Shown piece after piece: positions 36,483-45,539 of a stretch of DNA of 64,000 nucleotides (position 1 is its first letter; each line of letters opens with the position of its first letter). Location: assembly GCA_021730785.1 (NCBI GenBank), contig JAKFWF010000057.1, positions 1 through 64,000 of the forward strand, written 5' to 3'. The translations under genes and the position numbers were made by a program. This DNA comes from Hyphomicrobiaceae bacterium. Its GTDB lineage: Bacteria; Pseudomonadota; Alphaproteobacteria; Rhizobiales; Hyphomicrobiaceae. The notes under the pieces were generated by a model that saw nothing but the letters and a program-made list of their open reading frames with translations, had not been told where the DNA came from and made no database searches.

Positions 36483-36961
36483 AACCGCCGGAAAAGCCAG
36501 CAAAACTGCGGCCGCGCAGCGCCTCCCGCATCGGCGCCGTGCAGGCGCTCTATCAGATGGACCTGTCCGGCATCGATCTCAACGCCGTCATCGATCAGTT
36601 TGTGGCCACGCGTTTTGCCGGCGAGGAAGCCGATGCCGCGCTGGCGGGTGCCGATCCGGTGTTCTTCGCCGAAATCCTGCGCGGCGTGGTGCGTCGCCAG
36701 CTCGACATCGACCCGCTGGTCGATCAGCAGCTGGCCGCCGGCTGGCGCCTCGTGCGCGTCGACAGCATCCTGCGTGCGATCCTGCGGGCGGGCACGTTCG
36801 AACTGATGGAGCGGCCCGATGTGCCGGCGCGCGTCGCTATCAGCGAGTATGTGGAAGTGGCCAACGCGTTCTTCAACGAAGAAGAACCCAAGGTTGTCAA
36901 CGGCGTACTCGACAAGCTGGCGCGGCGCCTGCGGGCGCCGGAGTTCGTCGCCAAGGCGTGA
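36479..36961 (+). CDS. nusB: Transcription antitermination factor NusB
   Basis: The 160-residue RNA-binding protein of rRNA antitermination starts MKPPEKPAKLRPRSASRIGA, with the conserved AVQALYQMDLSG helix, VDSILRAILRAGTFELM and ISEYVEVANAFFNEEEPKVVNGVLDKL blocks. The ATGA overlap with ribH shows operon structure. In many relatives thiL follows; here a protease gene follows after a 248-base gap. Confidence 0.93.
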   Translation: MKPPEKPAKLRPRSASRIGAVQALYQMDLSGIDLNAVIDQFVATRFAGEEADAALAGADPVFFAEILRGVVRRQLDIDPLVDQQLAAGWRLVRVDSILRAILRAGTFELMERPDVPARVAISEYVEVANAFFNEEEPKVVNGVLDKLARRLRAPEFVAKA

Positions 36962-37209
36962 GCCGGGCGAAGGTCGGTTGGCAATGACGTTATCGCTCCG
37001 GACCCATCCGCGTAGCGCCCATCAAGGTCCGGCAGGCCGACGACCTGTAGGGCGCAAAGGGCCAATTGCGCATTCCGCCGGCCGCTTGTTCGGTGGTCCC
37101 AACTCCTCGCGCGCGCCAACAAGCCGTGCGTTCTCGCCACAGGCGCCCGCATATGCGCCCTGTGCACGGGGCGGCCAGCTTGTTCCGGTTCGAGGAGTGC
37201 GGTAGCCCA
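36962..37209 (+). other. Gap between nusB and the protease, with an imperfect palindrome
   Basis: No gene is convincing here. GGGCGCAAAGGG..TTGCGCATTCC near 37052-37081 and ACAGGCGC..GCGCCCTGT near 37138-37162 are weak inverted repeats, possibly remains of a dispersed repeat. It should hold the protease promoter. Confidence 0.35.
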
Positions 37210-38592
37210 ATGTCGAAGCATGTTGCAACGGCCAGCCCGCGTGGCGGCCCCGTTTGGATCGTCAACGCCGCTGTGACAACTGCTCCCACCTTCGCCGGTT
37301 TCGCCCTCATGGCCGCTCTGGTGGCATGTCCACTGGCGGTGTCAGCGCAATCGATTGCCGATGCGGCTCCGACGCCCGCAGCCTCCGAGAACGCGCGCGA
37401 CGTGCTTGGACGCGTGCGGCAATCGGTCATTCAGATCGAAGGCCTGGTCGGCAGCAACACCGCACGCTCGTTTCACGGCACAGGCTTTGCCGTGACCGGC
37501 GATGGCCTGTTCATGACGAACTATCACGTCGTGTCCGAGCAGGTGCAGCATCCCGACAAGTACCGCCTGCGCTTCCGCACGCCGGACGGCGCCTCGGGCG
37601 CTGTGAACGTCGTTGCGGTGGATGTCGAGAATGACCTTGCCGTGGTCCGCACCACTGCCCATATGGCGCCGCCGCTGGATCTCGTCGGGCAGCCCCCGCG
37701 CAAGGGCCAGCGGGCCTACTCGGTCGGCTTTCCGCTCGACGTCGGTCTCACCATCACCGAGGGTATTTCCAACGGCGAAGTCGAAGGTTCGTTTGACGCA
37801 CGCATCCACTATTCGGGTGCCATCAACGGCGGCATGTCGGGCGGGCCTGCGTTCAACGCGAACGGCCAGGTGATCGGCGTCAACGTCTCCGGCTATCGGT
37901 TCGAACAACTCGTAAGTTTCCTCGTCCCCGCGGCCCATGCCGTCCGGCTGCGCGACCGGGCCAAGGCCGCCACTGCCGATCCCGCAGCCCTGACAGCCGA
38001 GATCGCAGCGCAGCTGCGCGCCCACTCGTCGAAGCTGCTCGGCGCTTTCATCGGGCCGCTCGTGACGCAGAACTCGGCCGGCTATGAGCTTCCCGCCAAA
38101 ATCGCGTCATTCGTCGACTGCACGGCGGTCGGCAATCCGACGGTCACTCAAATCGCGCAGACAACCCGTATCAATTGCGCTTCGAAAGCCGGGGTCTATC
38201 TGAAGGAACGCCAGTCGACTGGCGATATCCGCTATACGCATACCGTCGTCACATCGGAAAAACTCGGCGCCTGGCGGTTTGCCGCCCGATTGTCCAACCA
38301 TGCGCATGTGATCTCGACCCACGGACTGCGGCGCGATGTCGGACCGTTCGCGTGTGACGGCAGCGTGGTTGCCCTCAAGGGGTTCGCCGCCAGGATCTCG
38401 ATCTGCACCCGCAGCCACCGCAAGAATACCGGCCTCTACGACACCACCGTCACGGTGGCGAGTTTGAACGGCTCACGGCAGGGTTTCACCAGCGATCTCA
38501 CCATGATCGGCCTCGAATACGAGCCGAGCATGAAGTTCATCCAGCGTTATCTCGAGGCCATGGAGTGGAAGCCATCGCTACCCAAACCCTGA
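37210..38592 (+). CDS. Exported trypsin-like serine protease
   Basis: The 460-residue protein has a signal anchor (residues about 18-47, GFALMAALVACPLAVSAQ) and a chymotrypsin-fold protease domain with catalytic H106 (TNYHVV), D142 (VENDLAVV) and S210 (NGGMSGGPAFN). It lacks a recognisable PDZ domain. A C-terminal region of about 190 residues has four cysteines (VDCTA, INCASK, FACDG, ISICTR), possibly two disulfides. It ends over the first 28 bases of the FHA gene, so the two are coupled. Periplasmic location is likely. Substrates unknown. Confidence 0.85.
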   Translation: MSKHVATASPRGGPVWIVNAAVTTAPTFAGFALMAALVACPLAVSAQSIADAAPTPAASENARDVLGRVRQSVIQIEGLVGSNTARSFHGTGFAVTGDGLFMTNYHVVSEQVQHPDKYRLRFRTPDGASGAVNVVAVDVENDLAVVRTTAHMAPPLDLVGQPPRKGQRAYSVGFPLDVGLTITEGISNGEVEGSFDARIHYSGAINGGMSGGPAFNANGQVIGVNVSGYRFEQLVSFLVPAAHAVRLRDRAKAATADPAALTAEIAAQLRAHSSKLLGAFIGPLVTQNSAGYELPAKIASFVDCTAVGNPTVTQIAQTTRINCASKAGVYLKERQSTGDIRYTHTVVTSEKLGAWRFAARLSNHAHVISTHGLRRDVGPFACDGSVVALKGFAARISICTRSHRKNTGLYDTTVTVASLNGSRQGFTSDLTMIGLEYEPSMKFIQRYLEAMEWKPSLPKP

Positions 38593-39575
38593 TCGTCGAA
38601 AGTGCCGGTGGTCACTGGCGCATGCGTGATCGGGTGATCCTGGACGCGGGCAAACGCTCGTTCTCGATCGGCCGCAGCGTCAACGCCGACGTGACGTTGG
38701 ACGACGACTATGTCGCCGCACTCCATGTGCGCATCGACGTGTTGCCGGACGGGCGGATGCTGGCCAGCGACCTCGGCTCGGTCAATGGCATTGTGATCGA
38801 GGGCACGCGGCACGAGCGGGCGGAAGGGCTGCCGCTAGCGGGCGGTCGCCTGCAGATCGGGCGAACGCGGCTGCGGATACGCTCGGCCAACGAGACCTTG
38901 GCGCCGGAAAAGCTGCTCACGCGCGGTACGCCCTTAAGTCGCATCTCGCCGGTCTGGCTGGTGGGCGGCGCCGCAGTGGTCGAGGTCGCGCAAACGGCGT
39001 ATGCAACCTGGCTCGTTGCACCGACCGATCCGGCCATCGCATTTGCCGGCAGTGTGCTGCGAGCGCTGATCTTCGTTGCCGCTTGGGCCGGGGGCTGGGC
39101 ACTGCTTAGCCGTATCATCGTCGGCCAATGGCGCTGGGTCGGGCATCTGGCCATCGCCCTCATCGTCGCCGTTGTGTACCAGGGCGTTAGCGACGCGGTC
39201 GACGTCGGGTGGTTCGCACTGTCGCTGCCCTTACTCCGGTCCAGTTTGCTGTGGGTGCCCATCGCCGTCATCCTCGGGGTGCTGTTCTATCTGCACATCC
39301 GGCTTGCCTCCACCATCAGTGTGCAGCGGGCGGCGCTGATGGTCGGAGCGACGATTGCCGTAATCTCGGCCGGAACCGTCTGGTATGTGGAGCGCAGTCT
39401 CGCCCGGGACGTGAACGCCGTCACCGGCCTGCCGGCACGCTTGTATCCAGACACATGGCGACTGACGGCGTCCCAGCCGCTCGACCGGTTCATGCGGCGC
39501 ATGGACGACCTGCGCGGCCTGGCCGACCGCAAGCGCGAAGCGCTGTCGCCGCAGGACGGGGAGTTCGAAGAATAG
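38565..39575 (+). CDS. FHA-domain integral membrane protein
   Basis: The 336-residue protein carries an N-terminal FHA domain (residues about 10-105: SIGRSVNADVTLDD, DLGSVNGIVIEG, LPLAGGRLQIGRTRLRI) and then about five or six membrane helices (WLVGGAAVVEVAQTAYATWL, IFVAAWAGGWALLS, LIVAVVYQGVSDAVDVG, LWVPIAVILGVLFYLHI). The usual SRxH block reads AALH, so one phosphate-contacting Ser is missing. GTG start lies within the protease gene (28-base overlap). The FHA faces the cytoplasm if the helices follow positive-inside. No Ser/Thr kinase is nearby. Confidence 0.82.
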   Translation: MEAIATQTLIVESAGGHWRMRDRVILDAGKRSFSIGRSVNADVTLDDDYVAALHVRIDVLPDGRMLASDLGSVNGIVIEGTRHERAEGLPLAGGRLQIGRTRLRIRSANETLAPEKLLTRGTPLSRISPVWLVGGAAVVEVAQTAYATWLVAPTDPAIAFAGSVLRALIFVAAWAGGWALLSRIIVGQWRWVGHLAIALIVAVVYQGVSDAVDVGWFALSLPLLRSSLLWVPIAVILGVLFYLHIRLASTISVQRAALMVGATIAVISAGTVWYVERSLARDVNAVTGLPARLYPDTWRLTASQPLDRFMRRMDDLRGLADRKREALSPQDGEFEE

Positions 39576-39614
39576 GGCCGTGGTCAGGGCGTACGGCACT
39601 GTAAGAATGTGGGA

Positions 39615-41051
39615 TCAGCCCACCTGCAAGCCCCCTTGCCTGGCCGGCACGGCATACGGTGACCGGTCCCTTGCCAGATGCTGGCCGTGCGTCATGGCGC
39701 CGACAAGGCGGCCGTCGCGTACGACGCAGCGGCCGCGCACGATTGTCGTCACCGGCCAGCCGGTCACTTCGAGCCCCTCATAAGGCGTGTAGTCCGAGCC
39801 CTGGTGCAGGTCGGCGGCTGCGATCCGCGCGGTGCGCGCCGGGTCCCAGATCGCGATGTCCGCGTCGCAGCCGACCGCGATCGTGCCCTTGCGCGGGTGC
39901 AAGCCATACATCTTCGCGTGGTTGGTCGACGACAGCGCCACGAACTGGTTGAGCGTGATGCGCCCCTTGACGACGCCTTCCGAGAACAGGATTGGCAGGC
40001 GTGTTTCCACGCCTGGAATGCCGTTCGGCACCCAGCGGAAGCTCGTTCGGCCTTTGGGGATCAGCTTGCCGGCCGGATCGTCGTAGCGGAACGGGCAATG
40101 GTCGGATGAGAACACCTGGAACACGCCGGTCTCGAGCCCGCGCCAGCAATCGGCCTGGCTCTGCTTGTCGCGCGGCGGGGGCGAGCACACGTATTTCGCG
40201 CCCTCCATGTTGAGCCCGTCGAGGTCGGCTTCCGTCAGCACGAGGTATTGCGGGCAAGTCTCGCCGAACACCTTCAGGCCTTTCGACTGGGCCCAGCGGA
40301 TCTGCTCCATCGCTTCACCGTTCGACACGTGCACGATCATCACCGGCACGTCGACCAACTGGGCCAGCGAGATCGCCCGGTGCGTCGCCTCGCGCTCGAC
40401 GGCAATGGGGCGGGAGGTTGCGTGATACTTCGGCGCGGTTCGTTGCGATGCTTCAAGACGCGTCGTGAGAAAGCGGATCGCATCGTAGTTCTCCGCATGC
40501 ACCATGACGAGCGCGCCGGTTTCACGGGCAACCGAAAACACCTCCAGCAGCTGCATGTCGTTGAGCGCCAGCCCCTCGTAGGTCATGAATACCTTGAACG
40601 AAGTATATCCATCGTCGACGAGGGCCGGCAGTTCCTGCCCTAGCACCTGGGGCGTCGGATCGGAAATGACGAGGTGAAAGCTCGTGTCGATGTAGGATTT
40701 GCCGGCGGCCTTGGCATGGTAGTCTTTGAGGGCTGCCCGCAGCGACTGGCCCTTCTCCTGGCAGCAGAACGGCATGACCAGCGTGTTGCCGCCGTGGGCT
40801 GCCGAGCGCGTGCCGCTTTCGAAGTCATCCGCCATGACGATTCCGGGGCCGGAGGGTTGCGCGAAGTGCACATGGCTGTCGATGCCGCCCGGCAGTACGA
40901 GCCGGCCCTTGGCATCGATCACGTCGTCGGCCGTGCCCAGATCGCGGCCGAGTGCTGCGACCCGGCCATCGCGGATGCCGACGTCGCAGGTGACGGTGTC
41001 GCTGGCGGTCGCGACCCGGCCGCCGCGGATGATCATGTCGAAGGGGGGCAT
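39615..41051 (-). CDS. hydA: Dihydropyrimidinase / D-hydantoinase
   Basis: The 478-residue amidohydrolase opens the ring of dihydropyrimidines or hydantoins. Two-metal site residues are visible: GGIDSHVHF, the carboxylated lysine in TSFKVFMTYEG, VMVHAENYD, IVHVSNGEAM and VFSSDHCPFRYDD. The ATG at 41051 (MPPFDMIIRGGRV) has GAGGCAAAG upstream. It stands alone, with no preA/preT or other pyrimidine-degradation genes beside it. The nearby hyuA at 54 kb is a different, ATP-dependent type. Confidence 0.9.
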   Translation of the reverse strand: MPPFDMIIRGGRVATASDTVTCDVGIRDGRVAALGRDLGTADDVIDAKGRLVLPGGIDSHVHFAQPSGPGIVMADDFESGTRSAAHGGNTLVMPFCCQEKGQSLRAALKDYHAKAAGKSYIDTSFHLVISDPTPQVLGQELPALVDDGYTSFKVFMTYEGLALNDMQLLEVFSVARETGALVMVHAENYDAIRFLTTRLEASQRTAPKYHATSRPIAVEREATHRAISLAQLVDVPVMIVHVSNGEAMEQIRWAQSKGLKVFGETCPQYLVLTEADLDGLNMEGAKYVCSPPPRDKQSQADCWRGLETGVFQVFSSDHCPFRYDDPAGKLIPKGRTSFRWVPNGIPGVETRLPILFSEGVVKGRITLNQFVALSSTNHAKMYGLHPRKGTIAVGCDADIAIWDPARTARIAAADLHQGSDYTPYEGLEVTGWPVTTIVRGRCVVRDGRLVGAMTHGQHLARDRSPYAVPARQGGLQVG

Positions 41052-41172
41052 GGCTTTGCCTCGGGGTGCGCGCGCAGTTTCGACGTAGAGGGAACTGGCG
41101 ATCGGTCCGCCGTCAAGGGGGGGCCTATCCCGATCATGTGCCATGCCCCTATCAACGGGCGGATGGGCGCGC

Positions 41173-41178
41173 TATACT
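41173..41178 (+). promoter_or_regulatory. Candidate -10 element of the two-component operon
   Basis: TATACT in GCTATACTGG lies 50 bases before the response-regulator start, in the 176-base gap divergent from hydA. A -35 is not clear. Confidence 0.35.
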
Positions 41179-41227
41179 GGAGAACGGGGTGCGGCGTCGC
41201 ATCCAGCCTTGCCAACCGAGGATTGCC

Positions 41228-41899
41228 GTGCGCGCGCTCGTCGTCGAAGATGATCCCGATCTCAACCGCCAGCTGGTGGCGGCACTGACGGATGCCGGTT
41301 TCGCGGTCGACAAGGCGTTCGATGGCGAGGAAGGCTATTTTCTCGGCGAAACCGAGCCCTACGACATCATCATCCTCGATCTCGGCCTGCCAAAGATGGA
41401 TGGGCTCAGTCTGCTCGAACAATGGCGCCGCGCCGATAAGAAGATGCCGGTCATCATCCTCACTGCCCGCGACCGGTGGAGCGACAAGGTCGCCGGCATG
41501 GACGCAGGCGCCGACGACTATCTGGCGAAACCCTTCCATATGGAGGAGTTGCTCGCCCGTGTGCGCGCCCAGGTGCGCCGCGCCTCCGGCCACGCAAAAA
41601 GCGAGATAGAATGCGGGCCGCTGCGCCTCGACACGACGACGGCCCGTGTCGCCTACGACGGGCAGACGATCAAGCTGACCAGCCATGAGTACCGTTTGCT
41701 CGCCTACCTCATGCACCACAACGGCCGCGTGGTGTCGCGTACGGAATTGGTCGAGCATCTGTATGAGCAGGACTTCGACCGGGACAGCAATACGATCGAG
41801 GTGTTCATCGGCCGCCTGCGCCGCAAGATCCCCGGCGACCTGATCAAGACCGTCCGCGGCCTCGGCTATCGTCTGGCGCAAGAGGACGATGCGCCTTAA
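41228..41899 (+). CDS. PhoP/OmpR-family response regulator
   Basis: The 223-residue regulator has a receiver domain (acidic E7-D8-D9, phospho-acceptor D51 in IIILDLGLPKMDG, K101 in YLAKPF) and an OmpR-type winged helix (LTSHEYRLLAYLMHHNGRVVSR, IEVFIGRLRRKI, VRGLGYRL). GTG 41228 follows GAGG at suitable spacing. The kinase overlaps by 11 bases, so the pair is translated together. PhoP/PhoQ-like by general pattern; the signal is unknown. Confidence 0.93.
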   Translation: MRALVVEDDPDLNRQLVAALTDAGFAVDKAFDGEEGYFLGETEPYDIIILDLGLPKMDGLSLLEQWRRADKKMPVIILTARDRWSDKVAGMDAGADDYLAKPFHMEELLARVRAQVRRASGHAKSEIECGPLRLDTTTARVAYDGQTIKLTSHEYRLLAYLMHHNGRVVSRTELVEHLYEQDFDRDSNTIEVFIGRLRRKIPGDLIKTVRGLGYRLAQEDDAP

Positions 41900-43274
41900 C
41901 TCCCTCGCGTTTCGCCTTTTCGTCACCGCCCTGGCCTGGACCATGGTGGTGTTGCCGCTCGCCGGCTTCCTGGTCTATTCAACCTATTCGCAGGAAGTCT
42001 ACCGCAACTACGACAATCGGATCAGGCTGCTGCTGTCGGTCGTGCAGGCCGACATCGCCGATCATACCGGCACCGAACTCGGCACCCCCGGCGATGTCGG
42101 CGAGCCGCTGTTCCAGCGCCAGCATTCCGGCTGGTACTGGCAGGTGACGCCGATCGACGAACCCGATGGCCCGCGCCGCGTGTCGAACTCGCTCGCCACC
42201 GCCGTGCTGCCGTCGCCGTTCGCCAGCAAAATCGTGGCAGATGCGACCGACGTGCGCTGGATGGATGGCGTCGGGCCGCTGGAGCAGCGCCTGCGGGTCG
42301 CCGAGGCGATCGAGCGGCTGGGGGACGAAGTTTCCGGCCGGCGCTATTCGGTGATCGTCGCCGGTCCCCTGGAGTGGCCGGAGGCGACGGCTGCGGAGTT
42401 CCGCACCCGGCTTGCGACCGCGCTGGCGTTTGCCGGCCTCGGCCTCGTCGCCATGACCCTGTTCCAGGTGCGCTTTGGCTTGATGCCACTCAGGGTGATC
42501 GAGCGCGATCTGTCGCGCGTCAGGGCGGGCGACGCCAAGAAACTCGAGGGCACGCTGCCGATCGAGATCGAGCCCTTGCAGCAGGAGATCAACGCGCTCA
42601 TCCAGTCGAACCAGGAAATCGTCGATCGCGCACGCACGCAGGTCGGCAACCTCGCGCACGCGCTGAAAACGCCTCTCGCCGTCATCACCAACGAAGCCGA
42701 TGAGGACAAGAGTCCGTTCGCCGCGAAGGTTGCCAGCCAGGCACGCCTGATGCGCGACCAGATCAGCCTCTACCTCGACCGGGCGCGCATGGCGGCCCAA
42801 CTTGGCACCATAGGCAAGGTCACGGAACTGTTGCCCGTGATCGAGCCGCTGCAGCGGGCGCTGGAGCGCATCTACCGCGACAAGGGCGTGGCGATCACGG
42901 TCCAATGCCCCGAGACCGCGAAGTTCCAGGGCGAGAAGCAGGATATCGAGGAAATGCTCGGCAACCTGCTCGACAACGCCAGCAAGTGGTCAAAGAGCCG
43001 GGTGTACCTGACGGTCACCGCCCCGGAGGCGAGCGGCCGGCCCGCCGCCCGCCGCCGCCTGACGATCAGAATTGAGGATGATGGGCCGGGCCTCACCGCC
43101 GAACAACGCACGCAGATCGGCAAGCGCGGCCTGCGGCTCGACGAGAGCAAGCCCGGCACCGGGCTCGGGCTGTCGATCGTCGGCGATCTGGCGCAAAGCT
43201 ATCGCGGGTCGATGACGCTCGATGCCTCCCCCCATGGCGGCCTCGCTGTGACGCTCGATCTGCCGGCAGTGTGA
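41889..43274 (+). CDS. PhoQ-like sensor histidine kinase
   Basis: The 461-residue membrane kinase has two helices (about 12-33 and 178-197) flanking a periplasmic sensor of about 140 residues, then a HAMP-like linker. The H-box is NLAHALKTPLAVI with histidine 257, followed by N-box NLLDNASKWSK and G-boxes IEDDGPGL and GTGLGLSIV. It partners the regulator just upstream. The periplasmic domain (HSGWYWQVTPID) is of the PhoQ-associated type; Mg2+ or cationic signals are only an inference. Confidence 0.92.
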   Translation: MRLNSLAFRLFVTALAWTMVVLPLAGFLVYSTYSQEVYRNYDNRIRLLLSVVQADIADHTGTELGTPGDVGEPLFQRQHSGWYWQVTPIDEPDGPRRVSNSLATAVLPSPFASKIVADATDVRWMDGVGPLEQRLRVAEAIERLGDEVSGRRYSVIVAGPLEWPEATAAEFRTRLATALAFAGLGLVAMTLFQVRFGLMPLRVIERDLSRVRAGDAKKLEGTLPIEIEPLQQEINALIQSNQEIVDRARTQVGNLAHALKTPLAVITNEADEDKSPFAAKVASQARLMRDQISLYLDRARMAAQLGTIGKVTELLPVIEPLQRALERIYRDKGVAITVQCPETAKFQGEKQDIEEMLGNLLDNASKWSKSRVYLTVTAPEASGRPAARRRLTIRIEDDGPGLTAEQRTQIGKRGLRLDESKPGTGLGLSIVGDLAQSYRGSMTLDASPHGGLAVTLDLPAV

Positions 43275-43390
43275 GAATGATGCGGAAAAGCGAGTAGCGA
43301 GAAGTCAATAAGCAGTTGTCTGATCGTTCTGGTGGATTGCGCCGATGCACCCATGGGACACACGGTCGGCGATGGGGCTGCACCAGAGTG
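43275..43390. other. Short convergent gap with a partial purine-rich repeat
   Basis: GGAAAAGCGAGTAGCGAGAAG (43282-43302, given here as GGAAAAGCGAG and TAGCGAGAAG) resembles one arm of the palindrome at 58056-58173. No paired arm is seen, so it may be a decayed half. Confidence 0.35.
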
Positions 43391-45046
43391 CTATTCGGCA
43401 GCTCGGGCTGTAATCGAGTTTTCTGCCGCGGCCGCGAAACTATTGGCCCGGGCTGCCGTCCACCAGGCGCGAAAGCGGTGGTTGTTGGTTCCAGCCAGCA
43501 GTTCGCCGGGCTGCAGGTAGGTGTAGAGTTCGGCATACGACACCACTTTGTCGTGGCCGACGCGGCGCATGAAGTGCTGGCCCTTGAACTGGTTCGGATG
43601 GTCGAGGCCGGCAGCGGCGACCAGTTCTGCCAGCGCATGCAAAGTCTGCTCGTGGAACATGGCGACGCGCTTCCATTTGTCTTCGACCACCACCGCGCGG
43701 CTGCGCGAGGGATCCTGGCTGGTGACGCCGGTCGGGCACTTGCCGGTGTGGCAGGCCTGCGCCTGGATGCAGCCGACGGCAAACATGAAGCCGCGGGCGG
43801 CATTGCACCAGTCGGCACCGAGTGCCATCACGCGCGCCATGTCGAAGGCGGAAGTGATCTTGCCCGATGCGCCGATGCGGATGCGCTCGCGCAGGCCGGC
43901 ACCGATCAGCGCATTGTGCACGAAGGCGAGGCCATCGCGCAGCGGCATGCCGACGTGGTCCATGAACTCCAAGGGGGCAGCTCCGGTGCCGCCCTCCTTG
44001 CCGTCGACGACGATGAAGTCGGGCGTGATGCCGGTTTCCAGCATTGCCTTGACGAGTGCCAGGAACTCCCAGGGCTGGCCGATGCACAGCTTGAAGCCAG
44101 CCGGCTTGCCGCCAGACAATCGGCGCATCTCGCCGATGAAATGGATCATCTCGAGCGGCGTCGAGAAGGCGGTGTGGTAGGCTGGCGAAATGCAATCCTC
44201 GCCGATCGGCACGCCGCGGATCTTGGCGATCTCGGCGGTGACCTTGGCCGCCGGCAGCACGCCGCCGTGTCCGGGTTTTGCGCCCTGGCTGAGTTTCAAC
44301 TCGACCATCTTGATTTGCGGGTTCGATGCGACCTTGGCAAATAGCTCGGGCGAGAAGCGACCCTTCGCGTCGCGGCAGCCGAAGTAGCCCGAGCCGATCT
44401 CCCAGATGATGTCGCCGCCGTTTTCGGCGTGGTAGGGCGAGAAGCCGCCCTCGCCGGTATCATGGGCGAAATTGCCGGCCTTCGCGCCCTTGTTCAGCGC
44501 ACGCACCGCATTGGCCGACAGGGCGCCATAGCTCATGGCCGAGATGTTGAACACCGAGGCCAGGTAGGGCTGTGTGCAGTCGGGCCCGCCGATGGCAATG
44601 CGAAATGACTGCTTCGACAGCGGCCTTGGCGCCATCGAGTGCTGCAGCCATTCGAACTGCGACTGGTACACGTCGTACTGGGTGCCGAACGGGCGCTTGT
44701 CGAGTTCGCCCTTGGCGCGCTGGTAGACAACCGCGCGCTTGTCACGATTGAAGGGCGCGCCATCCTTGTCGCCTTCGAAGAAGTACTGGCGCAACTCGGG
44801 GCGGATGCTCTCCAAAAGGAACCGCAGGCGGGCGGCGATCGGGTAGTTGCGTAAAATCGCGTGCCGGGTCTGGAACAGATCGCGCAGTCCAAGAACCGCG
44901 AAGAAGCCGAAGAAGGCGAGCGCGGGGGCAAAGTAGGCATGCCAATTGTTGGCCTCCCAGAGGCCCAATGCGGTCAGCGCGGTGCCGGCCAGTGCAATCC
45001 ACAACAGCGTATAGCGAGGTTGGAATGGCATCAGGAGGTAGGACAT
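43391..45046 (-). CDS. Membrane-tethered glutamate-synthase-like FMN/Fe-S protein
   Basis: The 551-residue protein begins with two membrane helices (LLWIALAGTALTALGLWEA, FAPALAFFGFFAVLGL). The rest is the FMN-binding, synthase part of glutamate synthase large subunit: NISAMSYGALSANAVRALNKGA, GEGGFSPYH, KMVELKLSQGAKPGHGGVLP, VVDGKEGGTGAAPLEFMDH, and the cysteine cluster CIQAQACHTGKCPTGV. It lacks the glutaminase domain, so substrate is unclear. Start at ATG 45046 (GGAG eight bases upstream) gives MSYLLMPFQPRY. The family is widespread but poorly characterised. Confidence 0.85.
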   Translation of the reverse strand: MSYLLMPFQPRYTLLWIALAGTALTALGLWEANNWHAYFAPALAFFGFFAVLGLRDLFQTRHAILRNYPIAARLRFLLESIRPELRQYFFEGDKDGAPFNRDKRAVVYQRAKGELDKRPFGTQYDVYQSQFEWLQHSMAPRPLSKQSFRIAIGGPDCTQPYLASVFNISAMSYGALSANAVRALNKGAKAGNFAHDTGEGGFSPYHAENGGDIIWEIGSGYFGCRDAKGRFSPELFAKVASNPQIKMVELKLSQGAKPGHGGVLPAAKVTAEIAKIRGVPIGEDCISPAYHTAFSTPLEMIHFIGEMRRLSGGKPAGFKLCIGQPWEFLALVKAMLETGITPDFIVVDGKEGGTGAAPLEFMDHVGMPLRDGLAFVHNALIGAGLRERIRIGASGKITSAFDMARVMALGADWCNAARGFMFAVGCIQAQACHTGKCPTGVTSQDPSRSRAVVVEDKWKRVAMFHEQTLHALAELVAAAGLDHPNQFKGQHFMRRVGHDKVVSYAELYTYLQPGELLAGTNNHRFRAWWTAARANSFAAAAENSITARAAE

Positions 45047-45539
45047 AAGTTCGGCTCCACCGGCAGTGATTGCGATTGATCGAAACATTCCTATCATGTC
45101 ACGCGGCAATCGAAACGTCGGCTCGCGCGCGCGGAATTGGGCCGGCTCGGAGGAGCGGTCGCCACCCTCACGCGCGCTTCTCAAAGCCGGCAAATCGATA
45201 ACTGATCCACGGATGATGCGCCGATGGTCCTGCCCCCGGCACTTGGTAGCAGGCTGCAAGCGCCGTCACTTGTCGGTGCATGCGACGAACGCCGTAGGCT
45301 TCACCTCCATGCGGTTCGCCCGCCCGCGCGGGGGCTGGCTGCTCAAAAATGCCAAATCGACATGCCTTTCCGTTGACTTCGCCGGCGAGTTCCTCGATAA
45401 AGCGGCCGAACGCAGGCACAGTCGTGCTCGCGCAACGAGCGCTGCCCGAGGCTTGGCGTCCCGCCTATCTGGATGCCCACGAAGTCCGCGATGACGATCG
45501 TCGCGGCGCCACAGGGCGCGGTAAAACGATGGGACTACA
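45047..45539 (+). other. Unassigned 493-base stretch upstream of rplU
   Basis: Short frames exist on both strands (for example 45168-45419 minus, 45349-45543 plus), but none shows a recognisable motif, a good ribosome-binding site or a convincing amino-acid composition. It must contain the promoter and leader of rplU-rpmA. A decayed gene cannot be excluded. Confidence 0.45.

Noticed and set aside
45066-45494. 142-codon plus-strand frame before rplU
   Set aside because: Arg/Ser-rich with no motif and no ribosome-binding site. Treated as part of an unassigned gap.
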